A DNA stretch of 64,000 nt from Methanothrix harundinacea 6Ac (GTDB lineage: Archaea; Halobacteriota; Methanosarcinia; Methanotrichales; Methanotrichaceae), in assembly GCF_000235565.1 (NCBI RefSeq), contig NC_017527.1:682001-746000 (forward strand). The letters are read 5' to 3'. Shown here piece by piece: positions 7,161 to 16,371 of this stretch. The notes under the pieces are model-generated. The model saw only the letters and a list, made by a program, of their open reading frames with translations. It did no database searches and was not told where the DNA came from. The translations under genes were made by a program, and so were the position numbers. How positions within the stretch are numbered: position 1 is the stretch's first letter; each line of letters begins with the position of its first letter.

Positions 7161-10100
7161 TTGGAAAGTTTTATCAGCGTTTGGACCAATCGTACAAGAC
7201 TGCCGAGCTGGCGCTGCAGGAGGGGAAATGAACTGAAAAATAAATGTTCGGATCTGGGACCAAATGCCATCGTCGAAGGGCCCATCTTCCCCGAGCCGAT
7301 CGAGATAAGCATGACGGTGTCCATGGGGGAGTCCGTCAAGATAATCGGCAAAGGGCTTAAGACCGGCCGGTTTTATGATCCGGTTCTGTCTTCAGAACAG
7401 CTGAAGACTCTCAGAAATATCGGATCAAATATGGAATCCTTCGACGGGGACGCCTTTAACTTCCGTTTGGGAATCGAGGCTATGAGGCTGGGAATGGCTC
7501 ACGAGTACGACCCCTTCTTCAGCCTCTCAATCGCCCGGGTGGACCCTCTTCCCCATCAGCTGGAGGCTGTGTATGACTACTTCCTCAAGCTCCCTCGCAT
7601 CCGTTTCCTTCTAGCAGACGATCCTGGAGCTGGAAAGACCATAATGGCGGGGCTCCTTGTCAAGGAGCTGAAGATGAGGGGCCTGATAATGCGAATTCTG
7701 ATAGTCACCCCTGCAAATCTCACCTTTCAGTGGCAGCGAGAGATGAGGGAGAAGTTCGGGGAGCGGTTCGAGGTGATAAGAGGCGTCGTCTTGAGGGCGA
7801 ACTACGGCACCAATCCCTGGCAGGAGAGGGATCAGGTCATAACATCGATGCCGTGGGTGGCTCGGATCGAGGATGCCAAGGAGAGCCTGCTTCACAGCCA
7901 TTGGGATCTGGTCATCGTTGACGAGGCTCATAAGATGAGTGCTTACTCCTCCGAGAAGAAGACCCTGGCCTATCAGCTTGGCGAGGCGCTCTCGGAGATG
8001 ACGGATCACTACCTCCTCATGACCGCAACCCCCCATAAAGGCGATCCCCAGAACTTCTGTCTCTTCCTCCGGCTTTTGGATGAGGATGTTTACGGTGACG
8101 TGAAGAGCCTGGAGGAGGCGATGCGTCGTCACGAGGCGCCCTTCTATCTTCGGAGGGTCAAGGAGGCGATGGTGACCTTCCCAGATCCGGATACTGGGGA
8201 CGCAAAGACCCTCTTCACCAAGCGGGACGTTCGGACGATCGAGTTCGAGATAGATAGCGATGAGCTGGATTTCTACGATGAGCTTACGAGGTACGTGGAA
8301 GACCAATCGATCAAGGCCTATGAGGATGATTCGGCACGGGGCCGGGCGCTCGGGTTCACCATGGCGATGCTCCAGCGTCGGTTTGCCTCGAGCATTTACG
8401 CCGTGAGGAGGAGCCTTGAACGGATGCGCGATCGTCGAGAGAAGATCTTGGCAGATCCCGATGGCTATCGGAGAAAGCTCGTCCTCAAAGGGGTTCCCGA
8501 GAACTTCGACGACCTCCCCGAAGAGGAGCAGCAGAGGATCATCGAAGATCAGGAAGAAGCGGTAGCATCCCTCAACCCTGCCGATCTGAAAGCGGAGATT
8601 AAGGAGCTCGCCCGGCTTATCGATCAGGCCCGAGCATTGGAGGAGAGGGAGATCGAGACGAAGCTCGCAAAGCTGAGGGAGGTCATCACCCAGGAGGGGA
8701 TCTTCTCGGACCCGAAGATGAAGCTATTGATCTTCACCGAGCACAAGGACACCCTCGACTATCTGACAGAGAAGCTGAGGGGCTGGGGTCTTTCAATAAC
8801 CCAGATTCATGGCGGGATGAAGGCGGGGAGCAGGGACGAGCCCGGAACTCGCCTCTCTGCGGAGCGAGAGTTTAGGGAAGATTGCCAGGTGATGGTAGCG
8901 ACTGAGGCTGCTGGCGAGGGGATCAACCTTCAGTACTGCTGGTTCATGATAAACTACGACATCCCCTGGAACCCGGTCCGGCTGGAGCAGAGGATGGGCA
9001 GGATTCATCGCTACGGTCAGGAGAAGGACTGTCTGATCTTCAACTTCGTGGCCATCAATACCCGGGAGGGGCGGGTTCTTCAGAAGCTCTTTGAGAGGAT
9101 AGAGAAGATCGAGATGGATCTCGATCCGGATCATACCGGCAAGGTCTTCAACGTTCTCGGAGACGTTCTGCCCTCAAACCAGCTGGAGAAGATGTTGAGG
9201 GAGATGTACGCTCACAACTTGACCGAGGACGTGATCAAAAGCAGGATCGTGGAGCAGGTGGATTCTGCCCATCTTAAGAAGATCACCGACTCGACTCTGG
9301 AGAACTCCCTTGCCAAGAAGGAGCTGAACCTTTCGGCCATCGTAGGCAAGAGGGTGGAAGCGAAGGAAAGAAGGCTAGTTCCGGAGGTCGTCGAGGACTT
9401 CTTCGTTCAGGCGGCACCTCTGGCGGGGATGAGGCCGAAGGAATCGAGAGCCGATCGCCACATTTACCAGATCGGCAAGGTTCCCCGATCGTTAAGGGCG
9501 GTTGGGGACCGCCTGGAGTCGGAGTCGAGGTGTGGCCCTCTTGGAAGCGAGTACAAATGGATCGTCTTCGACAAGGACCTTTTACAGGAGGACGCAACCC
9601 TCGAATGGGTGACGCCCGGCCATCCCTTATTCGAGGGCGTGAGGATGCACACTCTCGATTGTGTAGAGGATGATCTCAGGCGGGGCGCAGCCTTCTTCGA
9701 TCTGCATCGAGAGAAGCCCGCAAGGTTGGACGTTTACTCGGCTGCTCTAAAAGACGGGCTGGGCGCCACCCTGAATCGAAGACTCTTCGTCGTCGAGACG
9801 GGTCTGGACGGCCAGATGTCGGTACGTCAGCCGACCCTTTTTCTGGATCTGGTGCCGGCGCCTCCGGGTACGAAGGTTCCAAAGGTTCCTGGTGGGGAGG
9901 AGCTTCCCGGCAGGGAGGAGGTGGAAAGATTCCTTTACGAGGTGGCGCTACAGCCCTTCAGGGAGGAGGTGAGCTCCCAACGAAGGAAGGAGGTGGAGAC
10001 TGTATTGCACCATGCTGAGATCAGCCTTAACACCATCATAGATCGGGTGCAGTGTCAGTTTGCGGATCTTCACCTGAAGAGAGAGTCCGGCTCGAAAGAG

Positions 10101-10679
10101 CCGGGACTGGAGGGAAGGATCAAGCTCTTCGACGATCGGCTAGCCGATCTGAACAACCGCCTTGAAAGGAGGAGGGCTGAGCTGGAGAAGGAGCTTCACT
10201 GCACCATCTCTGATCTTCACCGGCTGGGATCTGCCTGGGTGATCCCCCATCCAGAGAGGAACGATCCCGGAATCGCGCCGATGGTCCGTGATGAAGAGAT
10301 CGAACGGATCGCCGTCGACGCGGTGATCGCCCGCGAGGAGGCCCGGGGCTGGAAGGTTGAGAGCGTCGAGAGCGAGAATCGAGGATTTGATCTGATCTCC
10401 CGGAGGCTCCATCTTGAAGATCCGAAGACTGCGTTGGAGGTCCGGTTCATCGAGGTGAAGGGGAGGGCGACGGTAGGCGAGGTCGCCCTGACCGAGAACG
10501 AGTACAAGACCGCCGCCCGTTTGAAGGAGGACTACTGGCTCTATGCCGTCTTCAACTGCGCCAGCGAGCCCGAGGTGAAGCCGATCCGAGATCCCGCCAG
10601 GCTCGGCTGGTCGCCGGTGGTGAGGGTGGAGCATTACAGACTGGGGGCGGAGGAGATCCTGGGGGAAAGAGATGATTGA
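7161..10679 (+). CDS. SNF2-type DEAD/DEAH helicase with C-terminal DUF3883-like domain (defence)
   Basis: Large ATP-dependent translocase, the first gene of the putative defence operon. Order: N-terminal module (VEGPIFPEPIEI, about 40-60), helicase domain with Walker A DDPGAGKT near 152, DEAH box VDEAHKMS and TATPHKGDP, a long coiled insertion (about 430-500), a helicase C domain with ATEAAGEGINLQ and QRMGRIHRYGQ near 610, and a C-terminal DUF3883-like domain (about 1040-1165) with GFDLISRR and RFIEVKGRA, resembling a PD-(D/E)XK core. The start is uncertain: 7161 is the longest frame (TTG), but a TATA box near 7142-7150 would place transcription start downstream of it. The best ribosome site, AGGAGGGG at 7218-7225, serves an ATG at 7228 in the wrong frame. 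Its stop overlaps the next gene by 8 bases. Confidence 0.85.
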   Translation: MESFISVWTNRTRLPSWRCRRGNELKNKCSDLGPNAIVEGPIFPEPIEISMTVSMGESVKIIGKGLKTGRFYDPVLSSEQLKTLRNIGSNMESFDGDAFNFRLGIEAMRLGMAHEYDPFFSLSIARVDPLPHQLEAVYDYFLKLPRIRFLLADDPGAGKTIMAGLLVKELKMRGLIMRILIVTPANLTFQWQREMREKFGERFEVIRGVVLRANYGTNPWQERDQVITSMPWVARIEDAKESLLHSHWDLVIVDEAHKMSAYSSEKKTLAYQLGEALSEMTDHYLLMTATPHKGDPQNFCLFLRLLDEDVYGDVKSLEEAMRRHEAPFYLRRVKEAMVTFPDPDTGDAKTLFTKRDVRTIEFEIDSDELDFYDELTRYVEDQSIKAYEDDSARGRALGFTMAMLQRRFASSIYAVRRSLERMRDRREKILADPDGYRRKLVLKGVPENFDDLPEEEQQRIIEDQEEAVASLNPADLKAEIKELARLIDQARALEEREIETKLAKLREVITQEGIFSDPKMKLLIFTEHKDTLDYLTEKLRGWGLSITQIHGGMKAGSRDEPGTRLSAEREFREDCQVMVATEAAGEGINLQYCWFMINYDIPWNPVRLEQRMGRIHRYGQEKDCLIFNFVAINTREGRVLQKLFERIEKIEMDLDPDHTGKVFNVLGDVLPSNQLEKMLREMYAHNLTEDVIKSRIVEQVDSAHLKKITDSTLENSLAKKELNLSAIVGKRVEAKERRLVPEVVEDFFVQAAPLAGMRPKESRADRHIYQIGKVPRSLRAVGDRLESESRCGPLGSEYKWIVFDKDLLQEDATLEWVTPGHPLFEGVRMHTLDCVEDDLRRGAAFFDLHREKPARLDVYSAALKDGLGATLNRRLFVVETGLDGQMSVRQPTLFLDLVPAPPGTKVPKVPGGEELPGREEVERFLYEVALQPFREEVSSQRRKEVETVLHHAEISLNTIIDRVQCQFADLHLKRESGSKEPGLEGRIKLFDDRLADLNNRLERRRAELEKELHCTISDLHRLGSAWVIPHPERNDPGIAPMVRDEEIERIAVDAVIAREEARGWKVESVESENRGFDLISRRLHLEDPKTALEVRFIEVKGRATVGEVALTENEYKTAARLKEDYWLYAVFNCASEPEVKPIRDPARLGWSPVVRVEHYRLGAEEILGERDD

Positions 10680-12369
10680 TCACCATCGACTTCTGGAGCT
10701 GATAGCGTCGGGGGAAGCTCTCGATATCGAGTTCAAGTCGGATCGTCGAAGGATCTCAGATCGTGAGATCTACGAGGAGGTGGTCGCCATGGCAAACACC
10801 AGAGGAGGTGTTCTCCTGATAGGGGTGGAGGACGATGGCCGGGTTACGGGCGCGTCCCCAAGACACGGAAAGACGACCGATCCACTGAAACTACAGTCTG
10901 CCATATTCAATAATACGGTCCCCAATATCAACACGCGGATCAGCTTGGTCGCGGATGCGGATCCAGAGGGAGAAGTTCTGGCCATCGAGGTGGACTCTTA
11001 TCCAGAGCCCTGTGCCACAACGGAAGGAAAAGCTCTTCACAGGACTATTAAGGCAGATGGTAAACCTCAGACAGTCCCATTCTATCCTCGAGATCAACGA
11101 TCACGCCGGGTTGACCTTGGTCTCCTCGATTTCTCGTCTCAGGTGATGGAGGAGGTCTCTTTTGACGGCCTGGACCCCTTAGAGTTTGAACGACTGAGAC
11201 AGACGGTATCGAGGCTTCGTGGCGATCGAAATTTGTTGGAACTCTCTGACGAAGAAATAGCCAAAGCACTCAGGCTCGTCGAAACCAAAGATGGACAGCT
11301 CATCCCCAACGTGGCAGGTCTCTTGATACTCGGCCGAGAGGATGTCCTCATGAATTATCTGCCCACAAATGAAGTCCACTTCCAGGTTCTCGATGCTCAG
11401 GGCAACGTTAAGGTCAACGATGCCGTTCGTTGGCCTCTACTCCGTCTAATACAAGAAATTGAGGCGAGATTTGTTGTTCGTAACCAGGAGAATGAGACTG
11501 CAGTGGGATTTTTCCGGGTGCCGGTTCCTGATTACTCTCTTGAGGGCTTCCGTGAAGCGTTCAACAATGCAATCCTTCACCGGGATTATACCCGCTTGGA
11601 CGCGGTTTATGTCCAATGGCATCACGATCACATTTTAATGACCAACCCGGGAGGGTTCCCGGCGGGCATTACGGTGGAAAACATTCTCGTCCACGAACCG
11701 AAGCCCAGAAACTCGAGGTTGGCAGAGGCCTTCAAAAGGATTGGCATAATCGAGCAGACCGGAAGAGGTGTGGATAAAATCTATATGGGACAGCTGCGGT
11801 ATGGGCGGCCTGCACCAGATTATACCAGAAGCGATGCCGATAGCGTACGAATCGTCCTTCATGGTGGAAAGGCATCTCTGGAGTTTTCTGCGTTTGTCTA
11901 CGAGCAAGAGAAACACGGTTCCCGATTGAGCTTAGATGAACTTATGATCCTCAATGCCTTGTTCTTCGATCGCAGAATTGACTCTGAGGCTGCAGGTCGT
12001 CTCATCCAGAAAGGCGCGACGGAGGCGAGACGGACTTTAGAGCATCTCCATGAAATAGGGCTGGTTGAGGGTAAAGGAGAGGCACGAGGGCGAGTATACC
12101 ATTTGAGTGCGGATATGTACCGCAGACTTGGCCAGCCGGAGAGCTATGTGCGGACCCACGGAATCGCTCCCATAAGGCAAGAAGCGATGGTTATGGAGTA
12201 CGTCCAGGCCCACGGTCGGATAGAACGAAAGCATGTTATGGAACTGTGTGGGCTGACGAGTCCACAGGCTGGTCGCATCTTGAAGAAGATGGTCCAGAAT
12301 GGGAAGCTCAAGCGACGAGGAACCCCGCCCAGGTGGACGTATTATGTCATAGCAGAGGAGGAATCTTGA
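10672..12369 (+). CDS. AlbA_2/Schlafen-type ATP-binding protein with winged helix (probable defence regulator)
   Basis: The 565 residues begin with an AlbA_2 (Schlafen-like) domain: LDIEFKSDRR near residue 18 and ANTRGGVLLIGVEDDG near 45. A middle region with EAFNNAILHRDY and NPGGFPAGIT, then GIIEQTGRGVDKIY, fits the HATPase_c_4 domain of these proteins. The C-terminal 150 residues look like winged helices. Such proteins are common beside defence genes as regulators or accessory factors. It overlaps the helicase gene and ends 138 bases before the methylase. Codon use is less GC-rich than in the neighbours, suggesting separate acquisition. Confidence 0.82.
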   Translation: MIDHHRLLELIASGEALDIEFKSDRRRISDREIYEEVVAMANTRGGVLLIGVEDDGRVTGASPRHGKTTDPLKLQSAIFNNTVPNINTRISLVADADPEGEVLAIEVDSYPEPCATTEGKALHRTIKADGKPQTVPFYPRDQRSRRVDLGLLDFSSQVMEEVSFDGLDPLEFERLRQTVSRLRGDRNLLELSDEEIAKALRLVETKDGQLIPNVAGLLILGREDVLMNYLPTNEVHFQVLDAQGNVKVNDAVRWPLLRLIQEIEARFVVRNQENETAVGFFRVPVPDYSLEGFREAFNNAILHRDYTRLDAVYVQWHHDHILMTNPGGFPAGITVENILVHEPKPRNSRLAEAFKRIGIIEQTGRGVDKIYMGQLRYGRPAPDYTRSDADSVRIVLHGGKASLEFSAFVYEQEKHGSRLSLDELMILNALFFDRRIDSEAAGRLIQKGATEARRTLEHLHEIGLVEGKGEARGRVYHLSADMYRRLGQPESYVRTHGIAPIRQEAMVMEYVQAHGRIERKHVMELCGLTSPQAGRILKKMVQNGKLKRRGTPPRWTYYVIAEEES

Positions 12370-12370
12370 T

Positions 12371-12479
12371 CGTCCTATCGTCCTATGATGCAGCTATAGA
12401 CGTTCTTTCGACATGTTCGATATCTCTATCGACGCGTCGATAGAACTTGCGTTAGAAATGCGTTAGAATTGCGTCAGAG
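12371..12479 (+). promoter_or_regulatory. Repeat-rich control region before the methylase gene
   Basis: Between the regulator gene and the DUF1156 methylase lie three repeat structures. There is a tandem CGTCCTAT pair (12371-12386). A perfect 20-base palindrome (12425-12444) has the half-site TCTATCGACG. Three head-to-tail 11-base units follow (12447-12457 TTGCGTTAGAA, 12458-12468 ATGCGTTAGAA, 12469-12479 TTGCGTCAGAG). This looks like a multi-site operator. A role for the winged-helix neighbour as its binder is inference. Confidence 0.6.
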
Positions 12480-12507
12480 ATTCACGAGTTCAGAAGGTAA
12501 CCCAAAG

Positions 12508-15500
12508 ATGACTCATACCGCGACCCATCACCCCAAGCGGCTGATCGAGGTGGACCTGCCGATAAAGAGGATCAGCGAGCACGCTCGGCGGGAGAAGTCG
12601 ATCCGGCACGGCCACATATCGACGCTCCACATCTGGTGGGCGAGGCGCCCCCTCGCCGCCTGCAGGGCCGTGGTCTGCGCCTCCCTCTGGCCCGACCCCG
12701 CCGATCCCCTCTGCCCGCCGGAGTTTCGAGAGGCCGCCGCATCGGCGATGCGCCGGTTTGACGAGGTCAGCCGCGACCCCCTCGGCCAGGACCCCCGAGA
12801 CCTCGACGACCCCGACGAGCTCCAGAGGGCGCTTCTCGACTTCATCGCCGAGTTCGCCAACTGGGACCGCTCGACCGACCAGGCCTACCTCGACGCCGCC
12901 CGGACCCTCACCCAATCCGCCCACGAGGCGCTGGGGGGCCTTTCCGGCACCCGGCCCCTGGTCGTCGATCCCTTCGCCGGGGGCGGCGCGATCCCCCTGG
13001 AGGCGCTGCGGGTCGGGGCCGACGCCTTCGCCTCGGACCTGAACCCCGTCGCCGTCCTCCTGAACAAGGTGGTCCTGGAGTACATCCCCCGGTACGGCCA
13101 GGCCCTGGCCGATGAGGTCCGCCGGTGGGGCGGCTGGATCAAGGAGGAGGCCGAGCGCGAGCTGGCCGAGTTCTACCCCACCGACCCCGACGGCGCCACA
13201 CCAATCGCCTACCTCTGGGCGAGGACGATCACCTGCGAGGGGCCGGGCTGCGGCGCCGAGGTCCCCCTCATCCGCTCCCTCTGGCTCGCGAAGAAGCAGA
13301 ACCGCTCCGTCGCCCTTCGGATGGTCCCGAGGATGGACGAGCGGAAGGTCGAGTTTGAGATCCTGGAGGGTGTGAGGGCGAGGGAGGTCGGCGAGGGGAC
13401 GGTCCGCCGGGGCTCGGCGACCTGCCCGGTCTGCGGCTACACAACGCCGGTCGCCTCGGTCCGAAGGCAGCTGAAGGCCCGCCGGGGCGGCGCCGCCGAC
13501 GCCCGACTCTTCGCCGTGGTGACGACGAGGCCCGGCGAGCGGGGGAGGTTCTATCGGCTCCCGACGAGGCAGGACCTCGCGGCGGCAAAGAAGGCGGCCG
13601 AGGAGCTTGAGCGGAGGAAGGCGGAGCACGTGGGACCTCTCAGCCTGGTGCCGGATGAGCCAACCCCCATGGGCGGCGGAAGCGGCGCGGGCCGGGCCTT
13701 CTCCCAACGAAATTACGGCATGGACCTCTTCGAGGATCTCTTCACGCCTCGTCAGGCTCTGGCGCTGACGACCCTGGCGCGGCTGGTCCGAGAGGCCGGG
13801 GAGAAGGTGGCCGAAGAGCAGGAGAACGGGCTGGCGGCGGCGGTGCAGACGTGTCTGTCGTTAGCGATTGATAGATCGGCAGATAAATTATCGTCTCTAG
13901 CTCGCTGGGATACTTCAAGGGAAAATCCTCAAGGAACATTTAGTCGTCAAGCTTTGCAAATAGTTTGGGATTTTGATGAAGTCAATCCACTTTCAGGTTC
14001 TGGTGGAGATTGGAATACAGCACTAACATGGATTTCGCTGGTTTCAGAGAGCGTATCATCATTTTTTCTTGATTTCCAAGGGCATGCAGAATCGAAATCT
14101 GCCAATAAAAATGATCTTCCTGACGAATTCGCCCAAATCCTCTTCACCGATCCGCCTTATTACGACGCCGTGCCCTACGCCGACCTCTCAGATTTCTTCT
14201 ACGTCTGGCTGAAAAGGACTTTGCCGAAGCCGCTCCGCTCTCAGTTTTCTGATCCTCTGACCCCTAAGGGCGACGAGATCATCGTGGACGAGGTGAAGGG
14301 AAAAGATAGACCCTACTTCGAGTCCACCATGACCCAGGCCCTGGCCGAGGGCCGACGGGTTCTTGCACCCGAGGGGATCGGGGTCGTCGTCTTCGCCAAT
14401 AAGACCACCACGGGCTGGGAGGCGATGCTCCAGGCGCTGCTGGACGCTGGCTGGGTCATCACCGCCTCCTGGCCCATCGACACCGAGATGGGGACCAGGC
14501 TTAGGGCCATGAACTCCGCCGCCCTCGCCTCCTCCGTCCACCTCGTCTGCCGCCCGCGCGAGAATCCGGACGGGACCCTGAAGGAGGAGGTCGGCGACTG
14601 GCGGGACGTACTTGCAGAATTGCCGCAAAAGATCCACGGCTGGATGCCCCGCCTCGCCGAGGAGGGGGTCGTCGGCGCCGACGCCATCTTCTCCTGCATC
14701 GGCCCCGCCCTGGAGGTCTTCTCCCGGTACTCGCGGGTCGAAAAGGCGAGCGGCGAGGCCGTCGCCCTTGGAGAGTATCTGGTGGAGGTCTGGGCGGCGG
14801 TATCGAGGGAGGCGCTGAATATGATCTTCGAGGGGGCGGACGCTACCGGGTTTGAGGAGGATGCGAGGCTGACGGCGATGTGGCTCTGGACGTTGTCCAC
14901 AGGCGCGAACGGAAACGGCAACGGAAACAACGGCGGCTTAGGGGGCGAAGAAGACGAGGCCGGTGGAGAGGTCGGGGGCCGGTCCGGAAGGGCCGTCCGG
15001 GGCGAGTATTCTTTGGAGTACGACGCCGCCCGGAAGATCGCCCAGGGGATCGGAGCCCACATGGAGACCCTCCCAGACCTCGTCGAGATCAAAGGCGGCT
15101 CGGCACGGCTCTTATCCGTCGCCGAGAGGTCGGATCGCCTCTTCGGAAAAGGAACAGGAAAAGGCGCAAGCCCGGCCGAAAGGGCCGGGCCGAGGCGAAC
15201 CGGGAAGAAGAGGCAGGCCCAGGCCAGCTTCGAGGAGGGCGAGATGGTGGTGCCCCTGGGCGAGGACGGCTTCGGGGCCGGAGGCGGGGGCAGCGGCGGG
15301 ACGGCTGCTCAGCCCGTTCTCGCCGAGACCGTCCTGGACAGGGTCCACCAGGCGATGCTCCTCTTCGCCGAGGGGAGGAGCGAAGCCCTCCGGTCTTTCC
15401 TCGTGGAGGAGGTGGGAGGCGACCAGAGGTTCTGGAGGCTCGCCCAGGCCCTGGTGGCCCTCTACCCGGCATCGACCGAGGAGAGGCGGTGGGTCGAAGG

Positions 15501-15534
15501 CGTCCTGGCGCGGAAGAAGGGGCTTGGTCTCTGA
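12508..15534 (+). CDS. DUF1156-family DNA methyltransferase (defence)
   Basis: Probable DNA amino-methyltransferase that modifies host DNA. It has 1008 residues. The N-terminal DUF1156 region opens LIEVDLPIKRISEHARREKSIRHGHI and HIWWARRPLAACRA. The AdoMet-binding motif is DPFAGGGAIPLEALRVGADAFASDLNP (about 153-180), cysteine pairs around 250-315 look like a zinc site, and the catalytic motif is DPPYYDAVPYADLSDFFYVW (about 548). The ATG at 12508 precedes the conserved block directly; the upstream TTG at 12469 falls in the repeats. Codons 449-541 are strikingly AT-rich compared with the flanks. The stop overlaps the next start (TGATG). Confidence 0.9.
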   Translation: MTHTATHHPKRLIEVDLPIKRISEHARREKSIRHGHISTLHIWWARRPLAACRAVVCASLWPDPADPLCPPEFREAAASAMRRFDEVSRDPLGQDPRDLDDPDELQRALLDFIAEFANWDRSTDQAYLDAARTLTQSAHEALGGLSGTRPLVVDPFAGGGAIPLEALRVGADAFASDLNPVAVLLNKVVLEYIPRYGQALADEVRRWGGWIKEEAERELAEFYPTDPDGATPIAYLWARTITCEGPGCGAEVPLIRSLWLAKKQNRSVALRMVPRMDERKVEFEILEGVRAREVGEGTVRRGSATCPVCGYTTPVASVRRQLKARRGGAADARLFAVVTTRPGERGRFYRLPTRQDLAAAKKAAEELERRKAEHVGPLSLVPDEPTPMGGGSGAGRAFSQRNYGMDLFEDLFTPRQALALTTLARLVREAGEKVAEEQENGLAAAVQTCLSLAIDRSADKLSSLARWDTSRENPQGTFSRQALQIVWDFDEVNPLSGSGGDWNTALTWISLVSESVSSFFLDFQGHAESKSANKNDLPDEFAQILFTDPPYYDAVPYADLSDFFYVWLKRTLPKPLRSQFSDPLTPKGDEIIVDEVKGKDRPYFESTMTQALAEGRRVLAPEGIGVVVFANKTTTGWEAMLQALLDAGWVITASWPIDTEMGTRLRAMNSAALASSVHLVCRPRENPDGTLKEEVGDWRDVLAELPQKIHGWMPRLAEEGVVGADAIFSCIGPALEVFSRYSRVEKASGEAVALGEYLVEVWAAVSREALNMIFEGADATGFEEDARLTAMWLWTLSTGANGNGNGNNGGLGGEEDEAGGEVGGRSGRAVRGEYSLEYDAARKIAQGIGAHMETLPDLVEIKGGSARLLSVAERSDRLFGKGTGKGASPAERAGPRRTGKKRQAQASFEEGEMVVPLGEDGFGAGGGGSGGTAAQPVLAETVLDRVHQAMLLFAEGRSEALRSFLVEEVGGDQRFWRLAQALVALYPASTEERRWVEGVLARKKGLGL

Positions 15535-16151
15535 TGGAAGCCGCCAAAATCGCCCGCCGCTGGCAGGAGGCCTTCCTTCAGGCGCTTCGGCCCCTTGAGA
15601 ACTCCCGGCCCCTCAAGGAGGCCGCAGCCTCTGGAAATCTGGGCGGGTGGACCTCCGCCCTCACGAGTCTCGTGGTCAAAAGCTGCGAATCCCTGGGCTG
15701 GCAGGCCGCCGCCCTCGGCCATCCCTGTCGGATTCTGCCCGTATCCAGGGAGGAGTACCTCTCCCTGGACGTGGTGGCCTTCGCCCCCGCCGCCCCCTCG
15801 AGCGGCGGCGGGGATCGAAAAGGAGGGAGATGGCCCACCCCCCTGGCGGCGATGGAGCTTGAGAACAGCAGATCCGACGACGCCGTCGCCTACTCCCTCT
15901 GGAAGACCCTCTGGACGAGAGCCGACCTCCGGGTGGTCTTCTGCTACCGGCAGACCGACTCTGAGGGCGGATCCCTCATGAAGATCCTCCAGGAAGAGGT
16001 CGTCGGGTCGATGAGCATCGAGGAGAGGGTCGCCCTCGGAGGCGAGACCCTGGTGGCCGTCGGCATAAAAGAGAGGCTTGCGGCCTTTCCCTACGGCTAC
16101 TTCAAGTGGTGGCGGCTGGACAGCCAATCGGGAAATTTTTGGCTATTCTAG
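15534..16151 (+). CDS. 205-residue protein of the methylase operon, possible PD-(D/E)XK nuclease
   Basis: I do not recognise a named family. The ATG at 15534 overlaps the methylase stop, so the two are translated together. Residues 40-60 form a helix. The strand LDVVAF holds Asp79; then PLAAMELENS holds Glu108 and Glu110, followed by a helix with Lys124 and the strand DLRVVFCYR (131-139). This hydrophobic Asp - Glu-x-Glu - helix - strand pattern resembles the core of restriction-type nucleases, so it may be the cutting subunit. It ends in TAG at 16149 and overlaps the convergent hicA remnant by 4 bases. Confidence 0.55.
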   Translation: MEAAKIARRWQEAFLQALRPLENSRPLKEAAASGNLGGWTSALTSLVVKSCESLGWQAAALGHPCRILPVSREEYLSLDVVAFAPAAPSSGGGDRKGGRWPTPLAAMELENSRSDDAVAYSLWKTLWTRADLRVVFCYRQTDSEGGSLMKILQEEVVGSMSIEERVALGGETLVAVGIKERLAAFPYGYFKWWRLDSQSGNFWLF

Positions 16152-16371
16152 AAGAGCTCCTCCAGCTCGTCTTTTCCGATGCCCGCCTGCTTCAGAATGG
16201 CGAGGGCGGTTCCCGTTGGCAGACTCTTTTTGTGGAAAGGGACGACGACTCTCCTCTTCGTCTCAGGGTTGAGGCAAATCCGATGGCTTCCTCGGGTTCT
16301 GTCGAGGACAAACCCCTCTTTTCCAGCACTTTGATGATCCTCGGAGGGGTGAGGTCGGACACTTTAGGCAT
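16148..16371 (-). pseudogene. hicA: hicA toxin gene with a one-base deletion
   Basis: From ATG 16371 the frame reads MPKVSDLTPPRIIKVLEKRG. The base pattern GGGG-TTT (plus-strand 16310-16316) then lacks one base, and the protein resumes in the next frame as VLDRTRGSHRICLNPETKRR, VVVPFHKKSLPTGTALAIL and KQAGIGKDELEELF, ending in TAG. Together they make a normal 74-residue HicA double-stranded-RNA-binding toxin with the catalytic His in GSHR. As read, the frameshifted protein lacks that His. It overlaps hicB by 8 bases, the usual coupling. It could be a real loss of toxin or a sequencing error. Confidence 0.85.

Noticed and set aside
12490-13707. 405-codon minus-strand frame opposite the methylase
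   Set aside because: Low-complexity shadow of the DUF1156 gene with no motif and no promoter.
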